This document shows positions 46,191 to 55,225 of a stretch of 64,000 nucleotides of DNA, piece after piece (positions within the stretch are counted from its first letter, which is position 1; every line of letters begins with the position of its first letter). The translations under genes were made by a program, and so were the position numbers. The notes under the pieces are model-generated. The model was not told the DNA's origin. It saw only the letters and a program-made list of their open reading frames with translations, and searched no databases. The DNA is from Pseudomonas sp. Gutcm_11s (lineage in GTDB: Bacteria > Pseudomonadota > Gammaproteobacteria > Pseudomonadales > Pseudomonadaceae): assembly GCF_028649395.1 (NCBI RefSeq), contig NZ_JAQSUW010000013.1, positions 62,001 to 126,000 on the forward strand. The letters run 5' to 3'.

Positions 46191-46547
46191 GACATTCCTC
46201 GTGACATGGACGCGATGACCGATTGCCTGTTCACCGGACTGTCCATGATGGGATTGCCATGGTTCTTCGGAAAGGTGGGGTAAAACGATGGGCTCTTGCT
46301 TCGCGTAACAGGCACCAGGCGACCATCACCGCCCTGAAGCGAAAGATATCCAAGCGGATGGGCTAAGGCAAGATCAGCGATCTTTCTGCGCCAGGCTCAG
46401 ATTGCGGGATGAGCCGAATGGAAATTTGCTAAGCCGCACCACGAGTCGAAATTAATACGAAGTGGGTTTCCGCTTGTGGCCGTTAGCGGCCATCGGCAGT
46501 AACGAGAACAGGCCTCAGAAGTCTGGTTTTCCGGGGCGTTTGCATGA
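46191..46547. other. Intergenic region at right border of accessory stretch
   Basis: There is no supported gene. It holds the second copy of the 16-nt repeat and two short open fragments on the plus strand (46206-46283 and about 46290-46370) that may be debris of an older gene. No inverted repeats typical of an insertion-sequence end were seen. Confidence 0.5.
46467..46482. repeat. 16-nt direct repeat, copy 2
   Basis: Exact match to 45400-45415, 1067 bp away, in the same orientation. It lies 66 nt from the end of the Lrp-type gene. Confidence 0.6.
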
Positions 46548-47015
46548 TCAATCCAGCGGCAATTCCGTAGTCCTCTTCACCTCGCTCATTGCGATGTGCG
46601 AGTGCGCCTCGTGCACATGCGGGCGCTGCAGCAGGTGGTCGCGCAGGAAGCGTTCGTAGTCGGCGATGTCCTTGGCCACCACCTTGAGCAGGTAGTCTGA
46701 GCCGCCGGCCATGCTGTGGCATTCCAGCACCTGCGGGTAGCCGACCACGGCCTGCTCGAACTCTTCTAGGTTGGTGCGGCCGTGGGCCGACAGTTTGATG
46801 TCGACGAATACGGTGATGCCCAGGCCGAGCTTCTTCGGGTTGAGCAGGGCGACCTTGCGCTCGATCAGCCCTTCTTCCTGCATGCGATGGATGCGCCGCC
46901 AGCAGGGCGATTGCGACAGCTCCACCTTCTCGGCGATTTCGGCGGCCGAGAGGTCGGCGTTGTGCTGCAGCAGGCGAAGGATGCGGCGGTCGATGGAGCT
47001 CAGCTTTTCCTGCAT
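46548..47015 (-). CDS. Lrp/AsnC family transcriptional regulator
   Basis: The 155-residue protein has an N-terminal AsnC-type helix-turn-helix (about 5-60; LDRRILRLLQ-like start, AEIAEKVELSQSPCWRRIHRMQEEGLI) and a C-terminal RAM ligand domain (about 68-145; VLECHSMAGGSDYLLKVVAKDIADYERFL). It is divergent from the indolepyruvate oxidoreductase gene, which it probably controls in response to an amino acid; the aromatic setting suggests Phe, Tyr or Trp. A decayed relative of this gene sits at 41128-41226. Confidence 0.9.
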   Translation of the reverse strand: MQEKLSSIDRRILRLLQHNADLSAAEIAEKVELSQSPCWRRIHRMQEEGLIERKVALLNPKKLGLGITVFVDIKLSAHGRTNLEEFEQAVVGYPQVLECHSMAGGSDYLLKVVAKDIADYERFLRDHLLQRPHVHEAHSHIAMSEVKRTTELPLD

Positions 47016-47214
47016 GAATTTTTCTCTTTATTGGTCATGAAGGGATAAGTCATGCGCAGTATTCCGCTTCGCTCCTCAAAAAAGAAAGAAAAATCCGAAA
47101 CTCCTCGGTCATAGTCTTTGCCATACGACTCGGCGCGGCGACCCCGTGCCAGGGTTTAACGGCGACCTCCAAGAAAGGTCGTCTCGCTCACCACAAGAAT
47201 AAAAGGAGCGCGCT

Positions 47215-50200
47215 ATGTCTCTGGCCGAAATCCGCCTGGACGACAAGTACCGTGTAGCCACGGGCCAGCTGTACCTCACCGGTACCCAGGCCCTGACCCG
47301 CCTGCCCATGCTGCAGAAGCAGCGTGATGCCGCCTTCGGCCTGAATACCGCCTGCTTCATCTCCGGGTATCGGGGTTCGCCTCTGGGCAACCTGGACAAG
47401 AGCCTGTGGGAAGCCAAGCAGTTCCTGCAGGACAACCACATCCACTTCCAGCCCGGCGTCAACGAAGAGCTGGGCGCCACCGCCGTGTGGGGTAGCCAGC
47501 AGGCCAACCTGTTCCCCGGTGCGCGCTACGACGGCGTGTTCGCCATGTGGTACGGCAAGGGTCCGGGGGTGGACCGCTGCGGCGATGTGTTCAAGCACGG
47601 CAACTCGGCCGGTGTGGCAGAGAAGGGCGGCGTGCTGCTGCTGGCCGGCGACGACCACGGCTGCAAATCCTCGACCATCGCCCACCAGAGCGAGCATGCC
47701 TTCATCGCCGCATCGATTCCGGTGCTCAACCCGGCCAACGTCCAGGAAATCCTTGACTACGGCATCATCGGCTGGGAGCTGTCGCGCTACAGCGGTTGCT
47801 GGGTAGCGCTGAAGACCATCGCCGAGAACGTCGACTCCTCGGCCGTGGTCGACGTCGACCCGCTGCGCATCGAGATCAAGCTGCCGACCGACTTCCAGCT
47901 GCCGGAAGACGGCGTGCATATCCGCTGGCCGGACCCACCCCTGGCCCAGGAAAAGCGCCTCAACCAGTTCAAGATCTACGCCGCCCGGGCCTTCGCCCTA
48001 GCCAACAACCTCAACCAGATCAAGCTGGATTCGCCCAACCCGCGCCTGGGCATCATCACCACCGGCAAGTCCTACCTGGACGTGCGCCAGGCCCTGGATG
48101 ACCTGGGTCTGGACGAAGAGCTGTGCGCCCAGGTCGGCCTGCGCGTGCTCAAGGTCGGCATGAGCTGGCCGCTGGAACCGGTATCGGTGCACCAGTTCGC
48201 CGAAGGCCTGGACGAGATTTTGGTGGTCGAGGAGAAGCGCAGCATCATCGAGGACCAGCTCACCGGCCAGCTGTACAACTGGCCGGTCGGCAAGCGCCCT
48301 CGGGTGGTCGGCGAATTCGACGAGGAGGGTGTTTCCCTGCTGCCGAACCTGGCCGAGCTGACTCCGGCGATGATTGCCCGCGTCATCGCCAAGCGCCTGG
48401 CGCCGATCTACACCAGCGCCACCATCGACGAGCGTCTGGCCTTCCTGGCGGCGAAAGAAGCCGCGCTGGCCGCGCCCAAGCACGACACCAAGCGTACCCC
48501 GCACTTCTGCTCCGGCTGCCCGCACAACAGCTCCACCCAGCTGCCGGAAGGTAGCCGCGCCCTCGGCGGCATCGGTTGCCACTACATGACCCAGTGGATG
48601 GACCGGCGTACCGATACCTTCACCCAGATGGGCGGCGAGGGTGCTACCTGGATCGGCCAGGCGCCGTTCACCGACACCAAGCACGTGTTCCAGAACCTCG
48701 GCGACGGCACCTACTTCCACTCCGGCCAGCTGGCCCTGCGCGCTGCCGTGGCCTCCGGGGTGAACATCACCTACAAGATCCTCTACAACGATGCGGTGGC
48801 CATGACCGGTGGCCAACCGATCGACGGCGAGCTGCGCATCGATCAGCTCAGCCAGCAGGTGTTCGCCGAGGGCGTGAAACGCATAGCCCTGGTCAGCGAC
48901 GAGCCGGACAAGTACCCGACTCGTGCCACTTTCGCGCCCATCGTCACCTTCCACCATCGCCGTGAACTGGACGCCGTGCAGCGTGAGCTGCGCGAGGTCA
49001 AGGGCACTTCGGTGATCCTCTACGACCAGACCTGCGCCACCGAGAAGCGTCGCCGCCGTAAACGCGGCAAGTTGGTCGACCCGCAGAAGCGTGCCTTCAT
49101 CAACCCGGCCGTGTGCGAGGGTTGCGGCGACTGCAGCGTGAAGTCCAACTGCCTCTCCGTGCTGCCGCTGGAAACCGAACTGGGGCGCAAGCGTGAGATC
49201 GACCAGAACGCCTGCAACAAGGACTTCTCCTGCGTCGAAGGCTTCTGCCCGAGCTTCGTCACCGTGCACGGCGGCGGCCTGCGCAAGCCCGAGGCGGTGG
49301 GTGCCAAGGCGCTGTTCGTGGCCCTGCCGGAACCGCGTCAGCCGGACCTTTCGCGGCCGTGGAACATCCTCCTGCCAGGCGTCGGTGGCAGTGGCGTAAC
49401 TACCGTTGGCGCCTTGCTGGGCATGGCTGCGCACCTGGAAGGCAAGGGCTGCACCGTGCTCGACCAGGCCGGCCTGGCGCAGAAGTTCGGCCCGGTGATC
49501 AGCCATATCCGCATCGCCGCGAAGCAGGACGACATCTACGCCGTGCGCATCGCCGCCGGCGAGACCGACCTGCTGCTGGCCTGTGACCTGGTGGTGGCGG
49601 CCGGCGAGGAATCCCTGGCCAAGCTCAACGACAAGATCGCCAACGCCGTGGTCAACAGCCACGAGGCGGCCACCGCCGAGTTCACCCGCAACCCGGACGC
49701 CCAGGTACCCGGTGCGGCCATGCACGAGGCCTTGGTAGAGGCGGTGGGCGAGAGCAAGACCCACTTCGTCGACGCCACCCGCCTGGCCACCGCGCTGCTC
49801 GGCGATACCATCGCCAGCAACCTGTTCATGCTCGGCTATGCGTACCAGAAAGGCCTGGTGCCGGTGTCCTCCGAGGCCATCGACAAGGCCATCGAGCTCA
49901 ACGGCGTGTCGATCAAGCTCAACCAGCAGGCCTTCCTCTGGGGCCGCCGCGCAGCCCATGACCTGGCCGCCGTGGAGCAGCTGGCCAAGCCGAAGAACCC
50001 CGAGGCGCCGCGCTGCGAGAGCTTCGACGAGATCGTCGCCGACCGCATGGCTCGTCTCACTGCCTACCAGGACGCCGCCTACGCCCAGCGCTACCTGGAC
50101 CTGGTGACCCGCGTGCGCCAGGCCGACAGCGGTGCCGATCAGGCCCTGAGCCGAGCCGTGGCGCGTTACTACTTCAAGCTGCTGGCCTACAAGGACGAGT

Positions 50201-50682
50201 ACGAAGTGGCGCGCTTGTACAGCGAGCCGGCCTTCCTCCAGCGTCTTGAGGCCCAGTTCGAGGGCGACTACCGCCTGCAGTTCCACCTGGCGCCGAGCTG
50301 GCTGGCCAAGCCCGACTCGCGCACCGGCGCACCGATCAAGCGCACCTTCGGGCCCTGGATGCTTAAGGCCTTCGCCGTGCTGGCGCGCTTCAAGTTCCTC
50401 CGTGGCAGCGTGATCGACCCGTTCGGCCACAGCGCCGAGCGCAAGGTCGAGCGTGAGCTGATCGGCGAGTACGAGCAGTTGGTCGAGTTGCTGCTGAAAG
50501 AGCAGCGCCCGGACAACTACCGCACCGCGGTGGCCCTGGCCGAACTGCCGGAGCAGATCCGCGGCTATGGCCACGTCAAGGAGCACGCCCTGGCCAAGGC
50601 TCGCGAGCAGGCCGAGCAGCTCAAGGCGCGGCTGCTGGCCACGGAAATCTCGGCGGTGCAGCTGTTCGAACCGGCCGCCTGA
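47215..50682 (+). CDS. Indolepyruvate ferredoxin oxidoreductase, fused
   Basis: The 1155-residue protein fuses the subunits of a 2-oxoacid:ferredoxin oxidoreductase. The N-terminal half has pyruvate-oxidoreductase domains (GYRGSPLGNLD, GVNEELGATAVWGSQQ) and a thiamine diphosphate-binding region (near residues 475-535; GGEGATWIGQAP, NLGDGTYFHSG, YNDAVAMTGG). A ferredoxin-like CEGCGDCSVKSNC lies near residue 633, and a C-terminal gamma domain starts near 720 (LLPGVGGSGVTTVGALLG). It oxidatively decarboxylates aryl-pyruvates to acyl-CoA. AAAGGAG precedes the ATG. It is next to aroP and an Lrp regulator, which supports an aromatic substrate. Confidence 0.9.
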   Translation: MSLAEIRLDDKYRVATGQLYLTGTQALTRLPMLQKQRDAAFGLNTACFISGYRGSPLGNLDKSLWEAKQFLQDNHIHFQPGVNEELGATAVWGSQQANLFPGARYDGVFAMWYGKGPGVDRCGDVFKHGNSAGVAEKGGVLLLAGDDHGCKSSTIAHQSEHAFIAASIPVLNPANVQEILDYGIIGWELSRYSGCWVALKTIAENVDSSAVVDVDPLRIEIKLPTDFQLPEDGVHIRWPDPPLAQEKRLNQFKIYAARAFALANNLNQIKLDSPNPRLGIITTGKSYLDVRQALDDLGLDEELCAQVGLRVLKVGMSWPLEPVSVHQFAEGLDEILVVEEKRSIIEDQLTGQLYNWPVGKRPRVVGEFDEEGVSLLPNLAELTPAMIARVIAKRLAPIYTSATIDERLAFLAAKEAALAAPKHDTKRTPHFCSGCPHNSSTQLPEGSRALGGIGCHYMTQWMDRRTDTFTQMGGEGATWIGQAPFTDTKHVFQNLGDGTYFHSGQLALRAAVASGVNITYKILYNDAVAMTGGQPIDGELRIDQLSQQVFAEGVKRIALVSDEPDKYPTRATFAPIVTFHHRRELDAVQRELREVKGTSVILYDQTCATEKRRRRKRGKLVDPQKRAFINPAVCEGCGDCSVKSNCLSVLPLETELGRKREIDQNACNKDFSCVEGFCPSFVTVHGGGLRKPEAVGAKALFVALPEPRQPDLSRPWNILLPGVGGSGVTTVGALLGMAAHLEGKGCTVLDQAGLAQKFGPVISHIRIAAKQDDIYAVRIAAGETDLLLACDLVVAAGEESLAKLNDKIANAVVNSHEAATAEFTRNPDAQVPGAAMHEALVEAVGESKTHFVDATRLATALLGDTIASNLFMLGYAYQKGLVPVSSEAIDKAIELNGVSIKLNQQAFLWGRRAAHDLAAVEQLAKPKNPEAPRCESFDEIVADRMARLTAYQDAAYAQRYLDLVTRVRQADSGADQALSRAVARYYFKLLAYKDEYEVARLYSEPAFLQRLEAQFEGDYRLQFHLAPSWLAKPDSRTGAPIKRTFGPWMLKAFAVLARFKFLRGSVIDPFGHSAERKVERELIGEYEQLVELLLKEQRPDNYRTAVALAELPEQIRGYGHVKEHALAKAREQAEQLKARLLATEISAVQLFEPAA

Positions 50683-50700
50683 TACCCGTCACCCCCGTTT

Positions 50701-50735
50701 GCCACCCTTGTTCTGCGGAGCAGGGTGGCCTTTTT
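50701..50735 (+). terminator. Terminator after the indolepyruvate oxidoreductase gene
   Basis: GCCACCCT (50701-50708) pairs with AGGGTGGC (50722-50729), followed by CTTTTT. It is 18 nt past the stop codon. Confidence 0.8.
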
Positions 50736-50762
50736 GCCTCGAATTCCATCCTCGACACGCGG

Positions 50763-50793
50763 TTCCTGCCCGCCGTGGCCCGGGGTGTATACT
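50763..50793 (+). promoter_or_regulatory. Possible sigma-70 promoter of aroP
   Basis: An extended -10 (TGTATACT, with TATACT at 50788-50793) has TTCCTG 19 nt upstream. It would give a leader of about 125 nt before the aroP ATG. The -35 match is poor. Confidence 0.3.
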
Positions 50794-50927
50794 GCGCGGC
50801 GCTCGCGGCCAGGTCCGACGGGCCCTTCACGACTGCCTGATCACGAGTCCGGCGGTCTATTTCGACAGACCGGTGAACCCATGCCTCGTACCTGCCTCAC
50901 CCGTCGCTTGCTTCGGAGCGCACGCTG

Positions 50928-52310
50928 ATGTCCGAACAGCTGCATACCGGCCCGCTCAAGCGCGGCCTCAAGAACCGCCATATCCAGTTGATCGCCCTCG
51001 GTGGCGCCATCGGCACCGGCCTGTTCCTCGGCTCCTCCGGGGTGATGCAGAGCGCCGGCCCGTCGATGATCCTGGGTTACGCCATCGGCGGCTTCATCGC
51101 CTTCCTGATCATGCGCCAGCTCGGCGAGATGATCGTCGAGGAGCCGGTCGCCGGCTCCTTCAGTCACTTCGCCCATAGCTACTGGGGCCCGTTCGCCGGC
51201 TTCCTCTCGGGCTGGAACTACTGGGTGCTCTACGTGCTGGTGGGCATGGCCGAACTGACGGCCGTGGGCAAGTACGTGCAGTACTGGTGGCCGGAAATCC
51301 CGACTTGGGCCACGGCCGCCGCGTTCTTCGTGCTGATCAACCTGATCAACCTGGTCAACGTGAAGGCCTTCGGCGAGACCGAGTTCTGGTTCGCCATCAT
51401 CAAGGTGGTGGCGATCATCGGCATGATCGTGCTCGGCGGCTACCTGCTGATCAGCGGCGCCGGCGGCGAGCAGGCCAGCTTCAGCAACCTGTGGAGCCAT
51501 GGCGGCTTCTTCCCCAACGGCGTGTCCGGGCTGGTGATGATGATGGCGATCATCATGTTCAGCTTCGGTGGCCTGGAGCTGGTGGGCATCACCGCCGCCG
51601 AGGCCGACCAGCCGAAGACCGTGATCCCCAAGGCGATCAACCAGGTGGTCTGGCGGATCCTGATCTTCTACATCGGTGCGCTGACCATCCTGCTGTCGCT
51701 GCACCCCTGGGACGATCTGGTGAAGACGCTGACCTCCGGTGGCGATGCCTACGCCAGCAGCCCGTTCGTGCAGATCTTCTCGCTGATCGGCGAGGGCACT
51801 GCGGCCCACGTGCTCAACTTCGTGGTGCTGACCGCCGCGCTGTCGGTTTACAACAGTGGCGTGTACTGCAACAGCCGCATGCTCTACGGCCTGGCCGAGC
51901 AAGGCGACGCGCCCAAGGCGCTGATGAAGGTCAACGCCCGTGGCGTGCCGGTACTGGCCATCGCCCTGTCGGCGGCGGTGACCCTGCTCTGCGTGGTGGT
52001 CAACTACGTGGTGCCGCAGAGCGCGTTGGAGCTGCTGATGTCGCTGGTGGTCGCCGCTCTGGTGATCAACTGGGCGATGATCAGCCTGGCGCACCTGAAG
52101 TTCCGCAAGGCCATGGTCGCCAAGGGTGTGCAGCCTAGCTTCAAGGCCTTCTGGTTCCCCTTCGCCAACTACCTGTGCCTGGCCTTCGTGCTGTTCATCC
52201 TCGGCGTGATGCTGATGATTCCGGGCATCCAGGTCTCGGTGTACGCCATCCCGGTGTGGGTGCTGTTCATCTGGGTCTGCTTCCGCCTCAAGCGCGCCGC
52301 GGGCAAGTAA
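50928..52310 (+). CDS. aroP: Aromatic amino acid permease, AroP type
   Basis: The 460-residue protein has about 12 membrane helices and the APC-family N-terminus LKRGLKNRHIQLIALGGAIG, nearly identical in pattern to E. coli AroP, continuing with QSAGPSMILGYAIGGFIAFLIMRQLGEM and SGWNYWVLYVLVGMAELTAVG. It imports Phe, Tyr and Trp with protons across the inner membrane. Related permeases (PheP, ProY, GabP) are possible alternatives, but the closeness to AroP and the aromatic gene context favour this call. GGAG precedes the ATG. A bidirectional terminator follows. Confidence 0.85.
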   Translation: MSEQLHTGPLKRGLKNRHIQLIALGGAIGTGLFLGSSGVMQSAGPSMILGYAIGGFIAFLIMRQLGEMIVEEPVAGSFSHFAHSYWGPFAGFLSGWNYWVLYVLVGMAELTAVGKYVQYWWPEIPTWATAAAFFVLINLINLVNVKAFGETEFWFAIIKVVAIIGMIVLGGYLLISGAGGEQASFSNLWSHGGFFPNGVSGLVMMMAIIMFSFGGLELVGITAAEADQPKTVIPKAINQVVWRILIFYIGALTILLSLHPWDDLVKTLTSGGDAYASSPFVQIFSLIGEGTAAHVLNFVVLTAALSVYNSGVYCNSRMLYGLAEQGDAPKALMKVNARGVPVLAIALSAAVTLLCVVVNYVVPQSALELLMSLVVAALVINWAMISLAHLKFRKAMVAKGVQPSFKAFWFPFANYLCLAFVLFILGVMLMIPGIQVSVYAIPVWVLFIWVCFRLKRAAGK

Positions 52311-52323
52311 TCCTGGCTGCATG

Positions 52324-52352
52324 AAAAAGCCCGGCTTAGGCCGGGCTTTTTT
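52324..52352. terminator. Bidirectional terminator, aroP and chemoreceptor genes
   Basis: AAAAAGCCCGGC, loop TTAG, GCCGGGCTTTTTT. A-tract on one side and T-tract on the other allow use from both strands, as expected between convergent genes. Confidence 0.85.
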
Positions 52353-52373
52353 GTGCCTGCTCGGTCCGGGTTC

Positions 52374-53981
52374 TCAGGTCTGGAACTGCAGCACCGAGCT
52401 CTGCATGTTGCGCGCGACCCGGTCTAGGTGCTGCGCGGCGGCGGCCAGCTCGTCCACGGTGCGGCTGTTCTGCTGCGACATGCGCGCGATCTGCTCGACG
52501 CGCTGGGCTACCTCGCTGGACGCCTTGCTCTGCTCGCCGATGGTGTGGGAAATCTCCTCCACCACCTCGGCCGCGCGGTGCGCGCCGCCACGGATCTCGC
52601 TGATCGAGTCGCCGGCCTGGCGCGCCAGGGTCACACCGTCGTTCACCCGCGCCACCCCGGCCTGCATGCTGCTCACCGCCTGGGCTGTGCTGCTGCGGAT
52701 GCGCTCGATCATGGCGCTGATCTCCTGGGTCGACTGCGCGGTGCGCGAGGCCAGGTTGCGCACCTCGTCGGCCACGACGGCGAAACCGCGTCCGGCCTCG
52801 CCGGCCCGTGCGGCTTCGATGGCGGCATTCAGCGCCAGCAAGTTGGTCTGCTCGGCGATGCCGTTGATCACCTGGATGATCGAGTGAATCTCCTCGGAGG
52901 ACTGGCCCAGCGCGGTGATGGTGGTGGAGGACTGGTTGACCGCCTCGGCGATGCGGCTCATGCCGTCGACCACGCCGAGGATCACCTGGCCGCCGTTGCT
53001 GGCCAGGTGCTCGGACTGCGAGGAGATGCCCTGGGCGTTGCGCGCGTGGTCGGCGATCTGCGCGATGTTGTGGATCATCTGCTCCATGGCCGCAGCCATG
53101 CTGGTGGCGTTGTCCGACTCCTCGCGGGCGCTGTGCACGATGCTCTGCGAGGCGTCGTTCAACTGCTGCGCGGTGCTCTGCAGCAGCTCGCTCTCGCTGC
53201 GGATGGTGTCGATCATCTGCCGCAGGTTGTTCTGCATGTCGGCCAGGGACTGCTGCAGCTGGCCGGCCTCGTCGTTGCTGTCGATCTGGATGGTGCTGCG
53301 CAGGTTGCCCTGGGCGATCAAGCGGGCAACGGCGATGGTCTTTCCCAGGGGGCGCAGGATGCTGGACATCAGGTGGCTGGTGATCAGGCCCAGCAGCAGG
53401 CACACCAGCAGGATGCCGCCGATCAGCAGCCAGGCGGCGTGCTGGGTGGTCTGTTCACTGTCTTGGCGAACCTGGGCGGCCTGTTGCTCGATCAGCTCGC
53501 TGAGCGCCTCGTTCTTGGCTTCCAGTTCCTCGAAGCTGCTGACGAAGGCCGGCATCTCGGCGCGGGCCGCCTGCGGGTCGCTCAGGGCCAGGCCGGCGAT
53601 GCGTTCGGCCTGGGCGATGTAGGCGTTGAGCGCCGGCTGCGACTGGCCGATGGCGCTGCGGATGTCCGCGCTCAGTGGCAATGCGGCGTTGGCCGCCATG
53701 GTGCGCTGGAACCACTGGCTGTGTTCGCGCAGATCGCTGCGCACCTGTTCGGCGGCGGCCGTGTCGCCGGGTGGCGCGTAGAAGGCGGCCAGCACGTCGG
53801 CGCGCAGGGCGTCGTGCATCATGTCGCCCTCCAGGTGGTTGCGCAGGGCGGTGACGCTCAGCTCGCTGCTGACCAGCACCTCGGCCAGGCGCACCTGGCC
53901 CCAGTAGCCCACGCCGCCGAGCAGCGCGGCGGCGACCACGCTGATGGCGCCACCGGCGATCATTTTCTGGCGGATATTCAT
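52374..53981 (-). CDS. Methyl-accepting chemotaxis protein
   Basis: The 535-residue receptor has a first membrane helix at about 9-30, a periplasmic four-helix-bundle-like sensor (about 31-180), a second helix (about 186-208), a HAMP domain (about 208-262) and a cytoplasmic signalling domain with the hairpin tip [21 protein letters not shown] (near residue 388). There is no C-terminal CheB/CheR tether pentapeptide. The ligand is unknown. GAGG precedes the ATG. Sensor domain type is judged by helix pattern only. Confidence 0.9.
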   Translation of the reverse strand: MNIRQKMIAGGAISVVAAALLGGVGYWGQVRLAEVLVSSELSVTALRNHLEGDMMHDALRADVLAAFYAPPGDTAAAEQVRSDLREHSQWFQRTMAANAALPLSADIRSAIGQSQPALNAYIAQAERIAGLALSDPQAARAEMPAFVSSFEELEAKNEALSELIEQQAAQVRQDSEQTTQHAAWLLIGGILLVCLLLGLITSHLMSSILRPLGKTIAVARLIAQGNLRSTIQIDSNDEAGQLQQSLADMQNNLRQMIDTIRSESELLQSTAQQLNDASQSIVHSAREESDNATSMAAAMEQMIHNIAQIADHARNAQGISSQSEHLASNGGQVILGVVDGMSRIAEAVNQSSTTITALGQSSEEIHSIIQVINGIAEQTNLLALNAAIEAARAGEAGRGFAVVADEVRNLASRTAQSTQEISAMIERIRSSTAQAVSSMQAGVARVNDGVTLARQAGDSISEIRGGAHRAAEVVEEISHTIGEQSKASSEVAQRVEQIARMSQQNSRTVDELAAAAQHLDRVARNMQSSVLQFQT

Positions 53982-54043
53982 ACTGCTGCCTCTGTCTCGG
54001 TCGACTGTTCGTCAAGCCTAGTCCAGAGGCAGCCAGGACGAGC

Positions 54044-55087
54044 TCAGGGTTTGTCCTGCAGGGCTTTTGCCCAGGCCAGCAGCTGCACCGGCTGGTGTGG
54101 GTCCCAGATGCGCTGCCAGAGCACCAGCATGTGCTCCGGGCTGCCGCGGCTGAAGGGCAGGCGTTCGACCCAGGGCGAGGCCTGCCAGCGGCCGTCGTGC
54201 CGCTCGGCCATGACGAAGCGGAACGGGTGGAAGCCGGTCATGCCCAGGCGCAGGTCGGTGACGATCAGCTCGTCGCCGATCTGGTCGTAGCGCAGCACGT
54301 CGTGGGTGAACCACTGCAGGCGCTGGTGCTGCGGCGAGTCGCGCAGCACCTCGGCCAGTTCGCTGCCACGCGGCAGGCGCTCCAGGCGCGGCGGCTGGTC
54401 GTCGAACCAGCCGACCAGCGCCTCGTGGTAGTCCGCACCATCGATCACCGTTACCCGCCACAGCAGGCTGTTGAACGGCGTCGGCGTGCTGAACAGGGTA
54501 TCGGCCTGGATGCCGCGCTCGACCAGCACGTCCTGCACGCGCTGCTCGGCCATCCATTTGCCGGCCAGGGTGCTGGCCAGGTAGACGCTGGACAGGCACA
54601 GCGCGGTGATCGCCAGCCACTGCGGCTTATCGCGTAGGCCACGGACCAGGCCGACCACCACCGCCACCAGCAGCGGCACGGTGTACAGCGGGTCGATGAT
54701 GAAGATCGACGACCAGGCGATCGGCGGCGTCTGCAGCGGCCAGAACAACTGGGTGCCGTAGCTGGTGAAGGCGTCCAGCAGCGGGTGGGTGATGAGTGCC
54801 AGCCACACGGCGAAGAACAGCCGTCGCGTCGAATAGGCCGGGTTGGGCCGCAGCCAGCGCGCCAGCAGGGTGATCGCCACGGCCAGCAGGCTGAGGATCA
54901 GCAGCGAGTGGCTGAAGCCACGGTGGTAGGTCATGTCGGCCACGGCGTCGCCATAGTCGATGATCACGTCGAGGTCGGGCAGGGTGCCGAGCATGGCGCC
55001 GTAGAGCAGGGCGCGGCGGCCTTGCCAGCGGCCGAGCAGGGCGCCCTGGATGCTGGCGCCGAGTACCGCCTGGGTGAGCGAATCCAT
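54044..55087 (-). CDS. Membrane-bound metal-dependent hydrolase (YdjM/DUF457 type)
   Basis: The 347-residue protein begins MDSLTQAVLGASIQGALLG, with about five membrane helices in the first 200 residues and the metal-binding pattern GTLPDLDVI, YHRGFSHSL and THPLLDAFTSYG, typical of the YdjM/DUF457 family of predicted hydrolases. The C-terminal 140 residues are soluble. The substrate is unknown; in some bacteria related proteins are damage-inducible, but no LexA box is evident here. It is divergent from edd. Confidence 0.83.
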   Translation of the reverse strand: MDSLTQAVLGASIQGALLGRWQGRRALLYGAMLGTLPDLDVIIDYGDAVADMTYHRGFSHSLLILSLLAVAITLLARWLRPNPAYSTRRLFFAVWLALITHPLLDAFTSYGTQLFWPLQTPPIAWSSIFIIDPLYTVPLLVAVVVGLVRGLRDKPQWLAITALCLSSVYLASTLAGKWMAEQRVQDVLVERGIQADTLFSTPTPFNSLLWRVTVIDGADYHEALVGWFDDQPPRLERLPRGSELAEVLRDSPQHQRLQWFTHDVLRYDQIGDELIVTDLRLGMTGFHPFRFVMAERHDGRWQASPWVERLPFSRGSPEHMLVLWQRIWDPHQPVQLLAWAKALQDKP

Positions 55088-55147
55088 CGTGTGTCTCGCG
55101 AGAAAAATCCAGGCGGCTACGTTAGCGCCGCCAGCGGCTGCGCGGCA

Positions 55148-55163
55148 GTCGGGAAATTCCGAC
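55148..55163. promoter_or_regulatory. Candidate operator upstream of edd
   Basis: GTCGGGAAATTCCGAC has perfect GTCGG/CCGAC arms and a GGAAATTCC core, 63 nt before the edd ATG. It does not clearly match the HexR consensus I know, so the regulator is not assigned. Confidence 0.3.
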
Positions 55164-55225
55164 GAAAGATTTCAACCGCGTGCGGGGTTACAGTGTCGCA
55201 ATAGCAAAGCCTGAGGAGCCGATTC

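Noticed and set aside
46191-46400. Possible transposase debris
   Set aside because: Two short open fragments are present but neither shows a transposase motif, and no inverted repeats or target duplication were seen.
47998-50586. 862-codon antisense frame over the indolepyruvate oxidoreductase gene
   Set aside because: No domain is visible and it exists only because of GC3 bias in the real gene.
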